DNA from: Dactylosporangium sp. AC04546
GTDB lineage: Bacteria > Actinomycetota > Actinomycetes > Mycobacteriales > Micromonosporaceae
DNA length: 64,000 bases
Direction: 5' to 3'
NCBI RefSeq assembly: GCF_022095675.1
Contig: NZ_JAHYSG010000005.1
Location: 1 to 64,000 of the forward strand
Position numbers and translations under genes: made by a program. The notes under the pieces are model-generated. The model was not told the origin of the DNA, did no database searches, and saw only the letters and a list, made by a program, of their open reading frames with translations. This document shows positions 33,714 through 42,220 of this stretch, in pieces. How positions within the stretch are numbered: position 1 is the stretch's first letter; every line of letters starts with the position of its first letter.

Positions 33714-33783
33714 TTGCGGCATTGTGCACGGTGGCTTCGTAGCGCACGGCGAGCTTGTCGAACCGGGTGGCCACGGAGCAGCG
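33693..33783 (-). pseudogene. C-terminal scrap of an IS5-family transposase
   Basis: The minus strand reads CSVATRFDKLAVRYEATVHN then AAITEWLQ, the conserved tail of IS5-group DDE transposases (VATRYDKLA.RY.A.V..A.I..WL). No catalytic domain or inverted repeats remain. It overlaps the last 20 bases of the GlxA-type gene on the opposite strand, so the regulator's stop codon lies in insertion-derived DNA. Confidence 0.75.
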
Positions 33784-33835
33784 ACCATTCCCTGGCACGT
33801 CTGTGCGTGCCCGTCCGGCATGACAGCATGGCTCG

Positions 33836-34474
33836 GTGACCAACAGCATCGACTGGCACGACTGGCACCTGCCGTATGCCGACGACACATCGCCGTTGTC
33901 GCGGCGACTGCGGCTCGTGCAACAGCACATCAGCGACTGGCTTGATGAGCGACCGGAGCCCTCGCTCCAGGTCGTCAGCGTCTGCGCGGGGCAGGGACGC
34001 GACCTCATCGGCGTTCTTGCCCAGCGACCGGACGCCGACCGAGTGCGGGCGGAGCTCATTGAGTACGACCCGCGCAATGTGGCCGCCGCCCAGGAAAGCA
34101 TCGCCGCCGCCGGACTCGCCGGGCTCAGCGTGACCAGAGCCGACGCCGGTGACTTCGCCGCTTACCGCACCGCGATCCCGGCGGATTTGATCCTCCTCGT
34201 CGGCGTGCTGGGCAACGTCAGCGACGACGACGTGCGCGCGACGATCGATGCGTTGCCCCGGCTGTGCGCGCCCGGTGCGACGGTGATCTGGACCAGGACC
34301 CGTCGCGCCCCTGACCTCACTCCCGAAGTTCGCGGTTGGTTCGCCGACGCCGGCTTCAACGAGACGGCCTTTCACGCGCCGCGCGACGTGCTGTTCTCCG
34401 TCGGCGTGCACCGGTTGCAGGGAGATCCACAGGACGCTCCGCCGAACGGGAAGATCTTCAGATTTGTCGTGTAG
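33836..34474 (+). CDS. class I SAM-dependent methyltransferase, small
   Basis: Protein of 212 residues. SVCAGQGRDLIGVL is motif I (GxGxG variant AGQGRD), LIEYDPRNV motif II, RADAGDFAAY motif III and LILLVGVLGNVSDDD motif IV. The WHDWHLPYADDTSPLSRRL opening is found in a family of actinobacterial methyltransferases of unknown substrate. The start is GTG at 33836. It follows the IS5 scrap by 50 bases and precedes the repeat protein by 52 bases on the same strand; co-transcription with the latter is possible. Confidence 0.8.
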   Translation: MTNSIDWHDWHLPYADDTSPLSRRLRLVQQHISDWLDERPEPSLQVVSVCAGQGRDLIGVLAQRPDADRVRAELIEYDPRNVAAAQESIAAAGLAGLSVTRADAGDFAAYRTAIPADLILLVGVLGNVSDDDVRATIDALPRLCAPGATVIWTRTRRAPDLTPEVRGWFADAGFNETAFHAPRDVLFSVGVHRLQGDPQDAPPNGKIFRFVV

Positions 34475-34526
34475 GCGCAGCTGGAGCCGCCGCGTCAGGT
34501 GTTGACGGTGATCATTATCGTAAGGT

Positions 34527-36029
34527 ATGCCGATCACACTGGAGATAGTCGCCGAGCCGAGCGTTGCCGAGTTCCGCAGCCTGCCCGACAACGCCGGCAG
34601 GATGGGCGCGATCCGGGTGGCGCGCGAGGACCTCAGCACCCTGGCGGACTATCTCGACCGGCGCTTCGAACTGCCGGGGACCGGGACCGTGGAGGAGCGG
34701 CTGACTGCTGCCATCCAGGCGATGGCCGACCGCGGTGAGATACAGACCCGGTACCGCAGCAACCACGACCACATCGCCACCTACTGCGAGCGGGCCGGGG
34801 TCGCCTACAACCGGAGATGGTTCGACACCAGACGGTGGAGCCCGACGGAACGCCGCACACCACTGTTCCGGACCGCCGAGCCCAACGGCTTCCTGCGCAC
34901 CATGTCGCTGCTGCTGTATCCGTTCGGTGGCGACGGGATCAACCATTCGCGGCTCGGGGTCAGCTTGCAGGAGGACTTCTCCGACCCGGCTGCGTCGTAT
35001 CCCGACGACGTGTACACCGCGTACAGCTACGACCTGTCGATCGCCTACGAGTCGTTCGGGCCGCTGGCCGACCTGCTCGAGGAGCGCTTCGCGCTGCGGT
35101 CCGAGGGGCACATCGAGGAGCGCGCCGAGGCGATCTTCACCGGGCTGGTCGAGCGCGGCGAGCTCGGGTCGCACCTGCCGCCGGGCGACAACCGCGAACG
35201 GCTCGCCGGCTGGTGCCGCGAGGTCGACATCCGGCCGACTTGGGGCGGGCACAACCGCAGGCATGAGATTCTGCGCGCCGAGCAGCTCGGCAAAGCAGAC
35301 GGACTGGTCCTCGAGGTCTCGTTCTGGCCGGCGTTCTGGCCGCCGCCGGTCATCCGTTTCACCGAGGCGTACCGGGTCGGCGACCTTCGTCACGGCGGCA
35401 CCCAATACGAGGTCACCGCGCCGTTCGAGTCGATGCCCGTGCTGGTCGAGGAGTTCGAGCGGCGGCTCCGGCTGACCCCGGCCCCCGGGCGGACGGACGA
35501 CCGGCTCGTCGCCTGCTTCGACGCCCTCGCCGAGCAGGGCCATCTCAGCGCTGGGCTGCCCCGGCAGGGCAACCGCGCGGTGGTGGCCGAGTGGATCACC
35601 GCCGCCGGTGTCACGCCGACGCTTCGCGGGTTTGCCCGGACCGAACGGCTCCTGCAGGTTCACCGCACGTCGACCGACTGCATGTACGAGTTGACCCTCA
35701 CGATGGACTCCGCCGCGCGTGACGGGGGCGTCTCGTTCTCCGAGAAGTACGACTATCTTCCGCGGTCGGGTGACGCCGGCCGGGAGTACGCCTACGGGGT
35801 CAGCACCTCGTATGCGTCGATGGCCGCCCTCGTCGCGTACTTCGAGACCGAGCCCGGTGAAGGAGACCTTGAGGAGCGGCTGACCCGTTGCTTCAAGGCG
35901 CTCGTCGAGCGCGGGGACCTGACCGCTGAGCTGGGGCTCCGCGCGGCGCGGGATCGGGTGACGGCCTGGTTCACGCAGGCCGGGGTCGCCGTCAAGCCCA
36001 GCGACTGGGCCTGGATCAACAGTGACTGA
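34527..36029 (+). CDS. four-repeat protein of unknown function
   Basis: Protein of 500 residues, soluble, with no signal peptide. It is built from four copies of a unit of about 125 residues: a helical block with pattern L..(F/L)ER.....EERL...(F)..L.ERGEL......R......W...AGV..., at roughly residues 24-98, 155-240, 285-365 and 405-490. Between blocks 1-2, 2-3 and 3-4 are strands ending F.E.Y/(DYLP). I do not recognise the family. Repetition of acidic-aromatic surfaces suggests a binding scaffold. ATG at 34527 is the first start; no strong ribosome site. Confidence 0.75.
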   Translation: MPITLEIVAEPSVAEFRSLPDNAGRMGAIRVAREDLSTLADYLDRRFELPGTGTVEERLTAAIQAMADRGEIQTRYRSNHDHIATYCERAGVAYNRRWFDTRRWSPTERRTPLFRTAEPNGFLRTMSLLLYPFGGDGINHSRLGVSLQEDFSDPAASYPDDVYTAYSYDLSIAYESFGPLADLLEERFALRSEGHIEERAEAIFTGLVERGELGSHLPPGDNRERLAGWCREVDIRPTWGGHNRRHEILRAEQLGKADGLVLEVSFWPAFWPPPVIRFTEAYRVGDLRHGGTQYEVTAPFESMPVLVEEFERRLRLTPAPGRTDDRLVACFDALAEQGHLSAGLPRQGNRAVVAEWITAAGVTPTLRGFARTERLLQVHRTSTDCMYELTLTMDSAARDGGVSFSEKYDYLPRSGDAGREYAYGVSTSYASMAALVAYFETEPGEGDLEERLTRCFKALVERGDLTAELGLRAARDRVTAWFTQAGVAVKPSDWAWINSD

Positions 36030-36162
36030 TGGGGCTTCGACCCGGCGCGGTGTTCAGCGCCGAGGAACCGACAGGGTCGGCGAGGCTGAGCCGTTGCGGC
36101 GGCGCGCCGGCCGCCGCAGTCCGACTGGCTGGGTGGCGGCAGTCCGCCGGTCGCGCCGACGC

Positions 36163-37149
36163 CTATCGTCGCTGTTTTCGGCCGAAGTCGACCCGCACCA
36201 TCTCGAAGCGCTTGAATCGCTGCGCGGCCGCGAACGTCGTGTAGATCCGCTGGTCGGCCTCGGTCAGTTCGACATCGTCGGAGAACAGGGCGAGCAGTGC
36301 CCGGGGCCACAGCCGGTAGGTCGCGATCATGTTGATCTCGGCGCAGAGCATCAGCACGAGCGCCTGCAGATAGATCCAGGCGAGCGCGGCGAGGACGAGT
36401 CCGAACGTGCCGTAGAGCGCGCTCGCGTGACTGAGCCGGGCGCCGACGTATCGAGCGCCTGCGGTCTGCAACACCATCCAGAAGGCCGCGGCGATCAACC
36501 CGCCGACGATGACCTGGCGCACCCGCAGCTTCCGGGCGGTCAGCAGCTGCATCGCCCCGGTGAACATTCCGGCATTGATCACGAACGTCAACAGGTAGCC
36601 GAGGGCCTGCAGTCCGGGCCCGGACCGGCCGGTGAGCTCGTGGGCGAAGGCCACGAACGTCGCCGCCGCCGCCGACAGCAGCACCGCGCTGCCGAGTGCC
36701 AACAGCAGCCCGAGGCTGCGCAGCCTGGACCGGATCGGATTGGGCTGTTCGTTGCGCGGGATGCCGTAGATGTGATTGAACCCGGCCTGCGCGGCCTGCA
36801 TCGCCCCCAGCCCGCCGTACAGTGCGCCGAGAACGCTGAGCGCCAGACGCGTGCCGCTGCCGCGCAACCCGCTGACGTTGCGCTCCAGCTCCGGCCCGAT
36901 GGCCGGCAGATCCCCTATCGCCGTGTGCACCAGTTGCTGGTGCAGGTCAGGGTTGGCCTCCAGGAAGAAGCCCAGCGCGGTGAGGAACAGCAGGGTCAGC
37001 GGGAACAGCGAGATGAAGCCGTAGTAGGTCACCATCGCGGCAAGAAACGGGCCACGGTCGTCGACGAACTTGTAGAACACCGCCAGCGGGAATCCCAGCC
37101 AGGCGTGCCGGCGCTGGTACCGATCCAACCACGCGACCACGGTTGCCAC
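36163..37149 (-). CDS. YihY/BrkB family integral membrane protein
   Basis: Protein of 328 residues with six hydrophobic helices and the family signatures DDRGPFLAAMVTYYGFISLFP, LSVLGALYGGLGAM and (F)GLVLAALAWIYLQALVLMLCAEIN. YihY/BrkB proteins are inner-membrane proteins of unclear transport role. Its ATG is at 37149. It converges with the repeat protein (133-base gap) and diverges from the small membrane proteins at 37367. Confidence 0.9.
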   Translation of the reverse strand: MATVVAWLDRYQRRHAWLGFPLAVFYKFVDDRGPFLAAMVTYYGFISLFPLTLLFLTALGFFLEANPDLHQQLVHTAIGDLPAIGPELERNVSGLRGSGTRLALSVLGALYGGLGAMQAAQAGFNHIYGIPRNEQPNPIRSRLRSLGLLLALGSAVLLSAAAATFVAFAHELTGRSGPGLQALGYLLTFVINAGMFTGAMQLLTARKLRVRQVIVGGLIAAAFWMVLQTAGARYVGARLSHASALYGTFGLVLAALAWIYLQALVLMLCAEINMIATYRLWPRALLALFSDDVELTEADQRIYTTFAAAQRFKRFEMVRVDFGRKQRR

Positions 37150-37366
37150 CTACCCTGTCGCCCCAGCGTCACGCTCGGCTGCCCGCTCATCCCCGCTGCG
37201 TGAGGTGGGGGCGCGGTCTCCTCTGGAGGGGGCGTGCTGAAGGGTTGTTCACGCTCCGCGGGGGTAGTCCCGACCTCATCCTTCCCGGATGGCGTTGTGG
37301 GCGCTGACGGGCCACCCGCGCCGCGAGCTTTGTGAACGGCGCCGGCTGAGCGGAGGGGTGGAGAGC

Positions 37367-37798
37367 ATGACGGAGCAACGGGCACAGCAGCGGACGGAGG
37401 TGGGTCGCGAGGAGCCGTCCGGCGGATGGGCCGGTGGCTTCACCGTCTTCGCCGGAATCATGATGATCATTGTCGGCCTGTTCCACATCGCGGCGGGCCT
37501 GGCCGCGATCGTCGAGAACAGGTTCTTCGTGATCACACCGGACTATCTGTACACGTTTGACGTGACCGGCTGGGGATGGATCCATCTCGTCGGGGGCTTC
37601 GTGGTACTCCTGGCAGGCTGCGCGGTGTTCACCGGACGGCTCTGGGCCCGAGCCGTCGGCATCGTGCTGGCCGGACTGAGCGCCATCGCGAACTTCCTGT
37701 TCCTTCCTTACTACCCGCTCTGGTCGCTGCTGATCATCGCGCTGGACGTGTTCGTGATCTGGGCGCTTGCGGTACACGGTCGGAGGGTCCCAGCGTGA
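37367..37798 (+). CDS. DUF7144-type four-helix membrane protein
   Basis: Protein of 143 residues with four hydrophobic helices and short loops, beginning after a charged 24-residue tail. The pattern GGWAGGFTVFAGIMMIIVG and YTFDVTGWGWIHLVGG is common in actinobacterial small membrane proteins annotated DUF7144. GGAGGGG precedes the ATG at 37367. The AI-2E family gene follows after 76 bases, so the two may be one transcript. Function unknown. Confidence 0.78.
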   Translation: MTEQRAQQRTEVGREEPSGGWAGGFTVFAGIMMIIVGLFHIAAGLAAIVENRFFVITPDYLYTFDVTGWGWIHLVGGFVVLLAGCAVFTGRLWARAVGIVLAGLSAIANFLFLPYYPLWSLLIIALDVFVIWALAVHGRRVPA

Positions 37799-37874
37799 TG
37801 GCCGGCGCTGCCGACAATCGCGGGGCGGCCACGAACGGTCCGGCGGATCGCCACGCGGCTCGCGGAGGCCGGCG

Positions 37875-38951
37875 ATGGTGACCCGTACCGGTCGGGCGCC
37901 ATACCGGCGATGGACGCACCGGCTGCGGACCGTGGGCGCTGTGGCCTGGTCACTTGTCGGCGTGGCGCTGTTGGTGGTCGCGGTGATTCTCCTGATCATC
38001 ACCCTGCGGTCCATCGTCATCGCGCTGCTGCTCGCCGTGTTCCTGGCCATCGCGTTCATGCCGGTCGTCGACGGCCTCGAACGGCGCCGGGTACCCCGCA
38101 GCCTCGGCGCCGCTGCCACGCTCCTGCTCGTCATCGCGCTCGGTGCCGGCGCGATCGCGCTTGTCGTCTGGGGCGTGGCGAGCCAGCGGGCACAGATCAG
38201 CCAGAACCTGAGCGCCGCCGTCGGCGAGCTGCACCGCATCCTCACCTCGGCCGGAGTCAACGGCAACATCGCCGAGGCCGGCCAGCAATCGGTGCTCCAG
38301 TCGGGGAACACGATCCTGGCCGGCCTGCTGCCGGCGCTGGGCAACCTGCTGGGCACCAGCGTCAACATCCTGCTCGGCCTGTTCGTGGTGCTGTTCGTCT
38401 GCTTCTTCCTGCTCAAGAACGGTCACGCGATCGCCGCCCGGGCGGCCGGACGGCTGCCGCTGCCCGAGCACCTGGGTCAGCGCCTACTCGCCCGGGCCGC
38501 CATCGTCATCCGGCACTACTACGGTGGCCTGACCCTGCTCGGCGCGTGCAACGCCGTCGCGGTCGCGGCCGGCGCGCTGATCCTGCGGGTACCACTGGTC
38601 GCCGCGATCGCAGTGATCACGTTCCTCGGCACCTATGTGCCCTACCTCGGCGCGGCGGTCGCGTCGGCATTCGCCGTGCTCATCGCGCTCGGAGCCGGCG
38701 GGCAGTCGGCCGCGCTGTGGATGATCCTGGTCGTCGTGCTCGCCAACGGCCTGCTCCAGAACCTCGTCAGCCCCGTCGCCTTCGGCGCCACACTGCGCAT
38801 GAGCCCACCGGCCGTCTTGCTCGCCACGCTGGTGGGCGGCGCGCTGGCAGGCGTCGCCGGGCTCGCGCTCGCCACGCCGGTGACCGCGATCGTGGCCCGC
38901 AGCATCGAGGTCCTGAGAGAACCACCTCCGGCAGATACCGAACCGGCGTAG
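37875..38951 (+). CDS. AI-2E family transporter (TqsA/PerM superfamily)
   Basis: Protein of 358 residues with about eight helices. Two helices at 20-60 with the FLAIAFMPVVDGLERR turn, and the C-terminal FLGTYVPYLGAA(V) and NGLLQNLVSPVAFG signatures, identify the AI-2E exporter superfamily; actinobacterial members are not known to move AI-2 and may act in ion or small-molecule transport. The ATG at 37875 has GCGGAGG upstream. Convergent with the multicopper oxidase (63 bases). Confidence 0.88.
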   Translation: MVTRTGRAPYRRWTHRLRTVGAVAWSLVGVALLVVAVILLIITLRSIVIALLLAVFLAIAFMPVVDGLERRRVPRSLGAAATLLLVIALGAGAIALVVWGVASQRAQISQNLSAAVGELHRILTSAGVNGNIAEAGQQSVLQSGNTILAGLLPALGNLLGTSVNILLGLFVVLFVCFFLLKNGHAIAARAAGRLPLPEHLGQRLLARAAIVIRHYYGGLTLLGACNAVAVAAGALILRVPLVAAIAVITFLGTYVPYLGAAVASAFAVLIALGAGGQSAALWMILVVVLANGLLQNLVSPVAFGATLRMSPPAVLLATLVGGALAGVAGLALATPVTAIVARSIEVLREPPPADTEPA

Positions 38952-39014
38952 CGAACATCGATGCCCGCCTGAGGGACATCCTGGAGGCGCGACATTGTTG
39001 GCGTGGTCAGGGGC

Positions 39015-40874
39015 TCATGCGCCGTGCGCGTGGTGGGACGCCGCCTCATAGCCCTCGTAGGCGAGGTGCACGGCCATGCCTTTGGCCGCGTGTTTGAGGT
39101 TGTGGCAGTGGTTCATCCAGACACCCGGGTTGTCGGCGCGCAGGCCGACCTCCCACACCTCGCCGGGCTGGACGTCGAACGTGTCCATCCACAGTGGACT
39201 TCCTAGGAAGGGCCGGCCGTTGTACCGCAGTGCCAGCACATGGTGGCCGTGCAGGTGCATCGGGTGCGTGTCCCGGCTGCGGTTGACGACCGTGAGGTGC
39301 ACGAGGTCGCCGGCGCGGACCGTCTGCGTGGTGACGTAGGGGTAGGCGCGGCCGTTGACGGTGAAGGCGTACTTCGGCAGGCCGTCCGCCAGGGTCACGC
39401 CCCGGTCGAGCACCATCGTGAAGCGCCGGTCGAACCGGCTGTGCGCGTCGAACGGCGTCGGGGCCGGCGTTCCGTAGCGGGTCTGGTCGAGCGTCGGCCA
39501 GGCCGCGGTGTTGACCGGCGGCGCGGCGGGCGTGTCCGCGGCGGGCGTCAACCGTACCGTGGCCCGGCCGCCGTCGACGTCCAGCGTCACCGGAGCGGCG
39601 CCGGCCGTCACCGCGAGGTCGGCGCGGGCGCCCGCGGGCAGGCGGATCGCCACCCGCTCCAGGACACCGGGCTCGTTGAGGTCGGTGCCGTCGACGGCCA
39701 CCAGCCGGAACGGCGCGGTGAGCGTGAGCCGGTGCGGCCCGTCGTCGGTGTTGACCACCCGCAGCCGCACCGGCGTGCCCGGCGCCACGGTGTGCGTGGT
39801 GGGCTGGTCGCGGTCGCCGACGGTGAGGGCGGTGCCGAACGTGTGCAGCGGCAGCGTGAGGTCGACCCCGTCGGCGGCGGCCGCGCGCGGCCGGACGACC
39901 AGCGTGCCGTACAGCCCCAGCCGGACCGCGCGGTCGGACGCCTCGTGGGTGTGGTACCAGTACGTGCCCGCCTGGTCGGCGCGGAACCGGTACTCGAAGG
40001 ACCCGCCCGGCCGTACCGCCTCCTGGGTCATGCCGGCGACCCCGTCCTCGCCGGCCGGCACGTCGTAGCCGTGCCAGTGCAGCGTGACCCCGGCGGCGAT
40101 GTCGGCGTTGCGCAGCGTCACCACGACGAGGTCCCCCTGCGTCACCTCGAGGGCCGGCCCAGGAACCCGGCCGTCGAAGGTCCACGCCTGGACGCGCTGC
40201 CCCGAGGAGAGGGTGACGGTCGCGGTACGGGCGGTCAGCGTGAACCGGCGCACCGCGATGCCCGACGCCGCCGCGGCCTCGGGATCCGGCCCGCGCACCG
40301 AGCTCACGGGCACGCCGGGCCCAACCTCAGGCGAAGACGAAGACGAGGACGAGGTCGCGGACGCGGACGACGGGACGGCGACGGCGGCGCCGAGCACGAC
40401 CGGCGCCAGCGCCAGCAGCCACACGAACGGCGCCCGGCGCGAGCGGTGCCCCGCCGCCTGCCAGGTGACGACGCCGGCCAGCGCGACCGTGCCGGCGGTG
40501 ACGAGCCCGATGCCCCAGCCGGCCGGATAGCCGGCGAACAGCGCCAGGACCGGCCCGGCGGCCGCGCCGTACGCGGCGACGGCGAGCGCCAGCGCCGTCC
40601 ACCGGCGCGCCGTGAGCGCCACCGCCGCGGCCGCGGCCGCGGTGACCGCCGCCATCGGCAGCGTCAGGGTCAGCTTCTCCTGGACGAACCACCAGCCGGC
40701 CCGGCCGAGCGCCGCGACGAGTCCGATCCGGGCGAGGAACGCGAGGACCGCGACGACGACGAGCACGGCGGCCGGGCGGTGCCGCCGGGTCGCGGCGTAG
40801 CCGGCCGCGGCGAGCCAGGCCGCCGCCGACAGGACGCCGGCGAGCAGTTCCAGGTCGATGAGCCGGGCGGTCAC
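39015..40874 (-). CDS. multicopper oxidase with N-terminal membrane domain
   Basis: Protein of 619 residues. Residues 1-190 hold about five hydrophobic helices; a Ser-rich linker follows; residues 240-615 form a two/three-domain multicopper oxidase with all ligand motifs: HWHGYD, YHTHEAS, HPMHLHGHH and HCHNLKHAAKGM (T1 Cys pattern HCHxxxH...M). The oxidase faces the outside and may oxidise metals, phenols or a membrane reductant. The fused membrane domain is unusual; most such enzymes have a simple signal. It ends in a His-rich ASHHAHGA tail. GTG at 40874 overlaps the upstream stop (GTGA), so it is coupled to the preceding membrane gene. Confidence 0.88.
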   Translation of the reverse strand: MTARLIDLELLAGVLSAAAWLAAAGYAATRRHRPAAVLVVVAVLAFLARIGLVAALGRAGWWFVQEKLTLTLPMAAVTAAAAAAVALTARRWTALALAVAAYGAAAGPVLALFAGYPAGWGIGLVTAGTVALAGVVTWQAAGHRSRRAPFVWLLALAPVVLGAAVAVPSSASATSSSSSSSPEVGPGVPVSSVRGPDPEAAAASGIAVRRFTLTARTATVTLSSGQRVQAWTFDGRVPGPALEVTQGDLVVVTLRNADIAAGVTLHWHGYDVPAGEDGVAGMTQEAVRPGGSFEYRFRADQAGTYWYHTHEASDRAVRLGLYGTLVVRPRAAAADGVDLTLPLHTFGTALTVGDRDQPTTHTVAPGTPVRLRVVNTDDGPHRLTLTAPFRLVAVDGTDLNEPGVLERVAIRLPAGARADLAVTAGAAPVTLDVDGGRATVRLTPAADTPAAPPVNTAAWPTLDQTRYGTPAPTPFDAHSRFDRRFTMVLDRGVTLADGLPKYAFTVNGRAYPYVTTQTVRAGDLVHLTVVNRSRDTHPMHLHGHHVLALRYNGRPFLGSPLWMDTFDVQPGEVWEVGLRADNPGVWMNHCHNLKHAAKGMAVHLAYEGYEAASHHAHGA

Positions 40875-41341
40875 GCTGTCACCTCGCTCAGCGCCTGCTC
40901 GGATCGGGCCGAGGTCTTCTTGGTCCGGGGCGGCGCGGTCCGCACGAACCTGCGGGCCCGCACCACGCCCAGCACCGCCACCGACACGATCGCGAGCCCG
41001 TTGAGCGCGTGGAAGCCGAGGATCCACTGGGCGCCGGGCGTGCTCTGCTCCATGGTCATCTCGGTGACCAGGTGGACCAGCACGAAGATCAGGATCTGCA
41101 CGACCACCAGCCCGAACGGGGCGGCCGCGAGCCCGACCAGCCGGCCGGGCACCCGGGCCGCCGCGGCGACGGCCGTGGTGAGCAGCGACGCGAGCGGGAT
41201 CAGCATGACGCCGTTCACGGAGTGCATCTCGAAGGACGCGTGGTCGCGGGGGATGGAGAACGCGCCGAACGCGGCGAAATAGAACTGGGCCAGCACCGCG
41301 AGCAGCACCAGCCCGCTCATGCCCAGGTATACCTTGCGCAC
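40871..41341 (-). CDS. four-helix membrane protein (DUF6220-like), partner of the multicopper oxidase
   Basis: Protein of 156 residues with four hydrophobic helices; conserved His residues occur in SFEMHSVNGVM, VLVHLVTEM and GFHALNGLA, placed near helix ends and suitable for haem or copper binding. This arrangement recalls DUF6220. The GTG at 41341 is chosen because GGAG lies upstream; a longer frame to 41455 adds a low-complexity tail over the control region. It is co-translated with the oxidase and may pass electrons or copper to it. Confidence 0.7.
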   Translation of the reverse strand: MRKVYLGMSGLVLLAVLAQFYFAAFGAFSIPRDHASFEMHSVNGVMLIPLASLLTTAVAAAARVPGRLVGLAAAPFGLVVVQILIFVLVHLVTEMTMEQSTPGAQWILGFHALNGLAIVSVAVLGVVRARRFVRTAPPRTKKTSARSEQALSEVTA

Positions 41342-41413
41342 CGTCTTGCTCCAGTCTGAGAGAGGTTCTGAGGGAGGTCCTGACTTAGCGGTGCCGTCAC
41401 TGTGCGAGCCGGG

Positions 41414-41479
41414 GCTTGGCGCGCGCTTGGCCTGTACCGAGGGCGGCCTCGCCAAGCCGGCTCCCAGCGGGCGCCAAGC
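41414..41479. promoter_or_regulatory. SARP-like binding sites: 11-bp-period repeats between divergent promoters
   Basis: GCTTGG occurs at 41414 and 41425 (11 bases apart); in the opposite sense CCAAGC, CCCAGC and CCAAGC start at 41452, 41463 and 41474, again exactly 11 apart. Tandem hexamers on an 11-bp period are how SARP activators recognise promoters at the -35 region. One array faces the hemerythrin gene (ATG 41501, apparently leaderless), the other faces the oxidase operon. The same word recurs above the BTAD regulator gene at 45734-45750. Confidence 0.65.
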
Positions 41480-41500
41480 GGCGGTACGCAGGCTGTGGGC

Positions 41501-42220
41501 ATGACTCGCAGTACCAGCTCACCGACGGTCGATCAGGTTCGCCTTCCCGGTCAGGCGGCGGCGCCCGCCGGTCCGCTCGACCTGACCGGCATGTTGGTCA
41601 TGCACTGGGCGTTCCGCCGGGACCTGGACCGTTTCGCGGCCGCGGTGATCCGCACGCCGGTCGAGGACCGGGTGGCGTGGCGCGCGCTGGCGCGCCGATG
41701 GGACCTGTTCCGCCACGTCCTGCACGACCACCACGCCGGCGAGGACGCGGGGATCTGGCCGGCGCTGCGGGCCAAGGCCGATGCGGCGGGGGCGACCGTG
41801 CTCGACGCGATGGCGGCCGAGCACGACGACGTCGACCCACTGCTCGCCACCGTCGCCGAAGGGCTGGACCGGATGGCGGCCACCGCCGACCCGGACGCCC
41901 GGGCGGCGTTGGAGGTCCGCGTGGTCGCCGCCCGGGAACAGCTCGGCCGGCACCTGGCCCACGAGGAGCGCGACGCCCTGACGCTCGCGCAGCGGCACCT
42001 CACGCCGGTCGAGTGGGAACGGATCACGAAGGTGTACTTCGAGCGGACCAAGAACCCGCGCGAGATCGCCGCACTCGTCGCGTGGATGCTGCACGACCTG
42101 CCGGAGCCGGCCGCCACCCGCCTGCTCGCCGGCGCGGCCCCCGTCCGCGTGCTGTGGCGGCTGGTGCTGCGGCGGCCGTTCGCTCGCCGGGAACGCCGGA
42201 TCTTCCGCCACGCGGGCTGA
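41501..42220 (+). CDS. hemerythrin-like (HHE) domain protein
   Basis: Protein of 239 residues. The HHE four-helix core has metal-ligand positions in MHWAFRRDLDRF, FRHVLHDHHAGED, MAAEHDDVDPLL and LGRHLAHEERDAL, matching a non-haem di-iron fold for O2/NO/iron sensing or storage. After about residue 160, extra helices and a basic C terminus follow. No ribosome site is seen and the ATG directly follows the repeats, so the transcript is probably leaderless. It ends one base before the regulator's stop; the two genes are convergent. Confidence 0.85.
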   Translation: MTRSTSSPTVDQVRLPGQAAAPAGPLDLTGMLVMHWAFRRDLDRFAAAVIRTPVEDRVAWRALARRWDLFRHVLHDHHAGEDAGIWPALRAKADAAGATVLDAMAAEHDDVDPLLATVAEGLDRMAATADPDARAALEVRVVAAREQLGRHLAHEERDALTLAQRHLTPVEWERITKVYFERTKNPREIAALVAWMLHDLPEPAATRLLAGAAPVRVLWRLVLRRPFARRERRIFRHAG

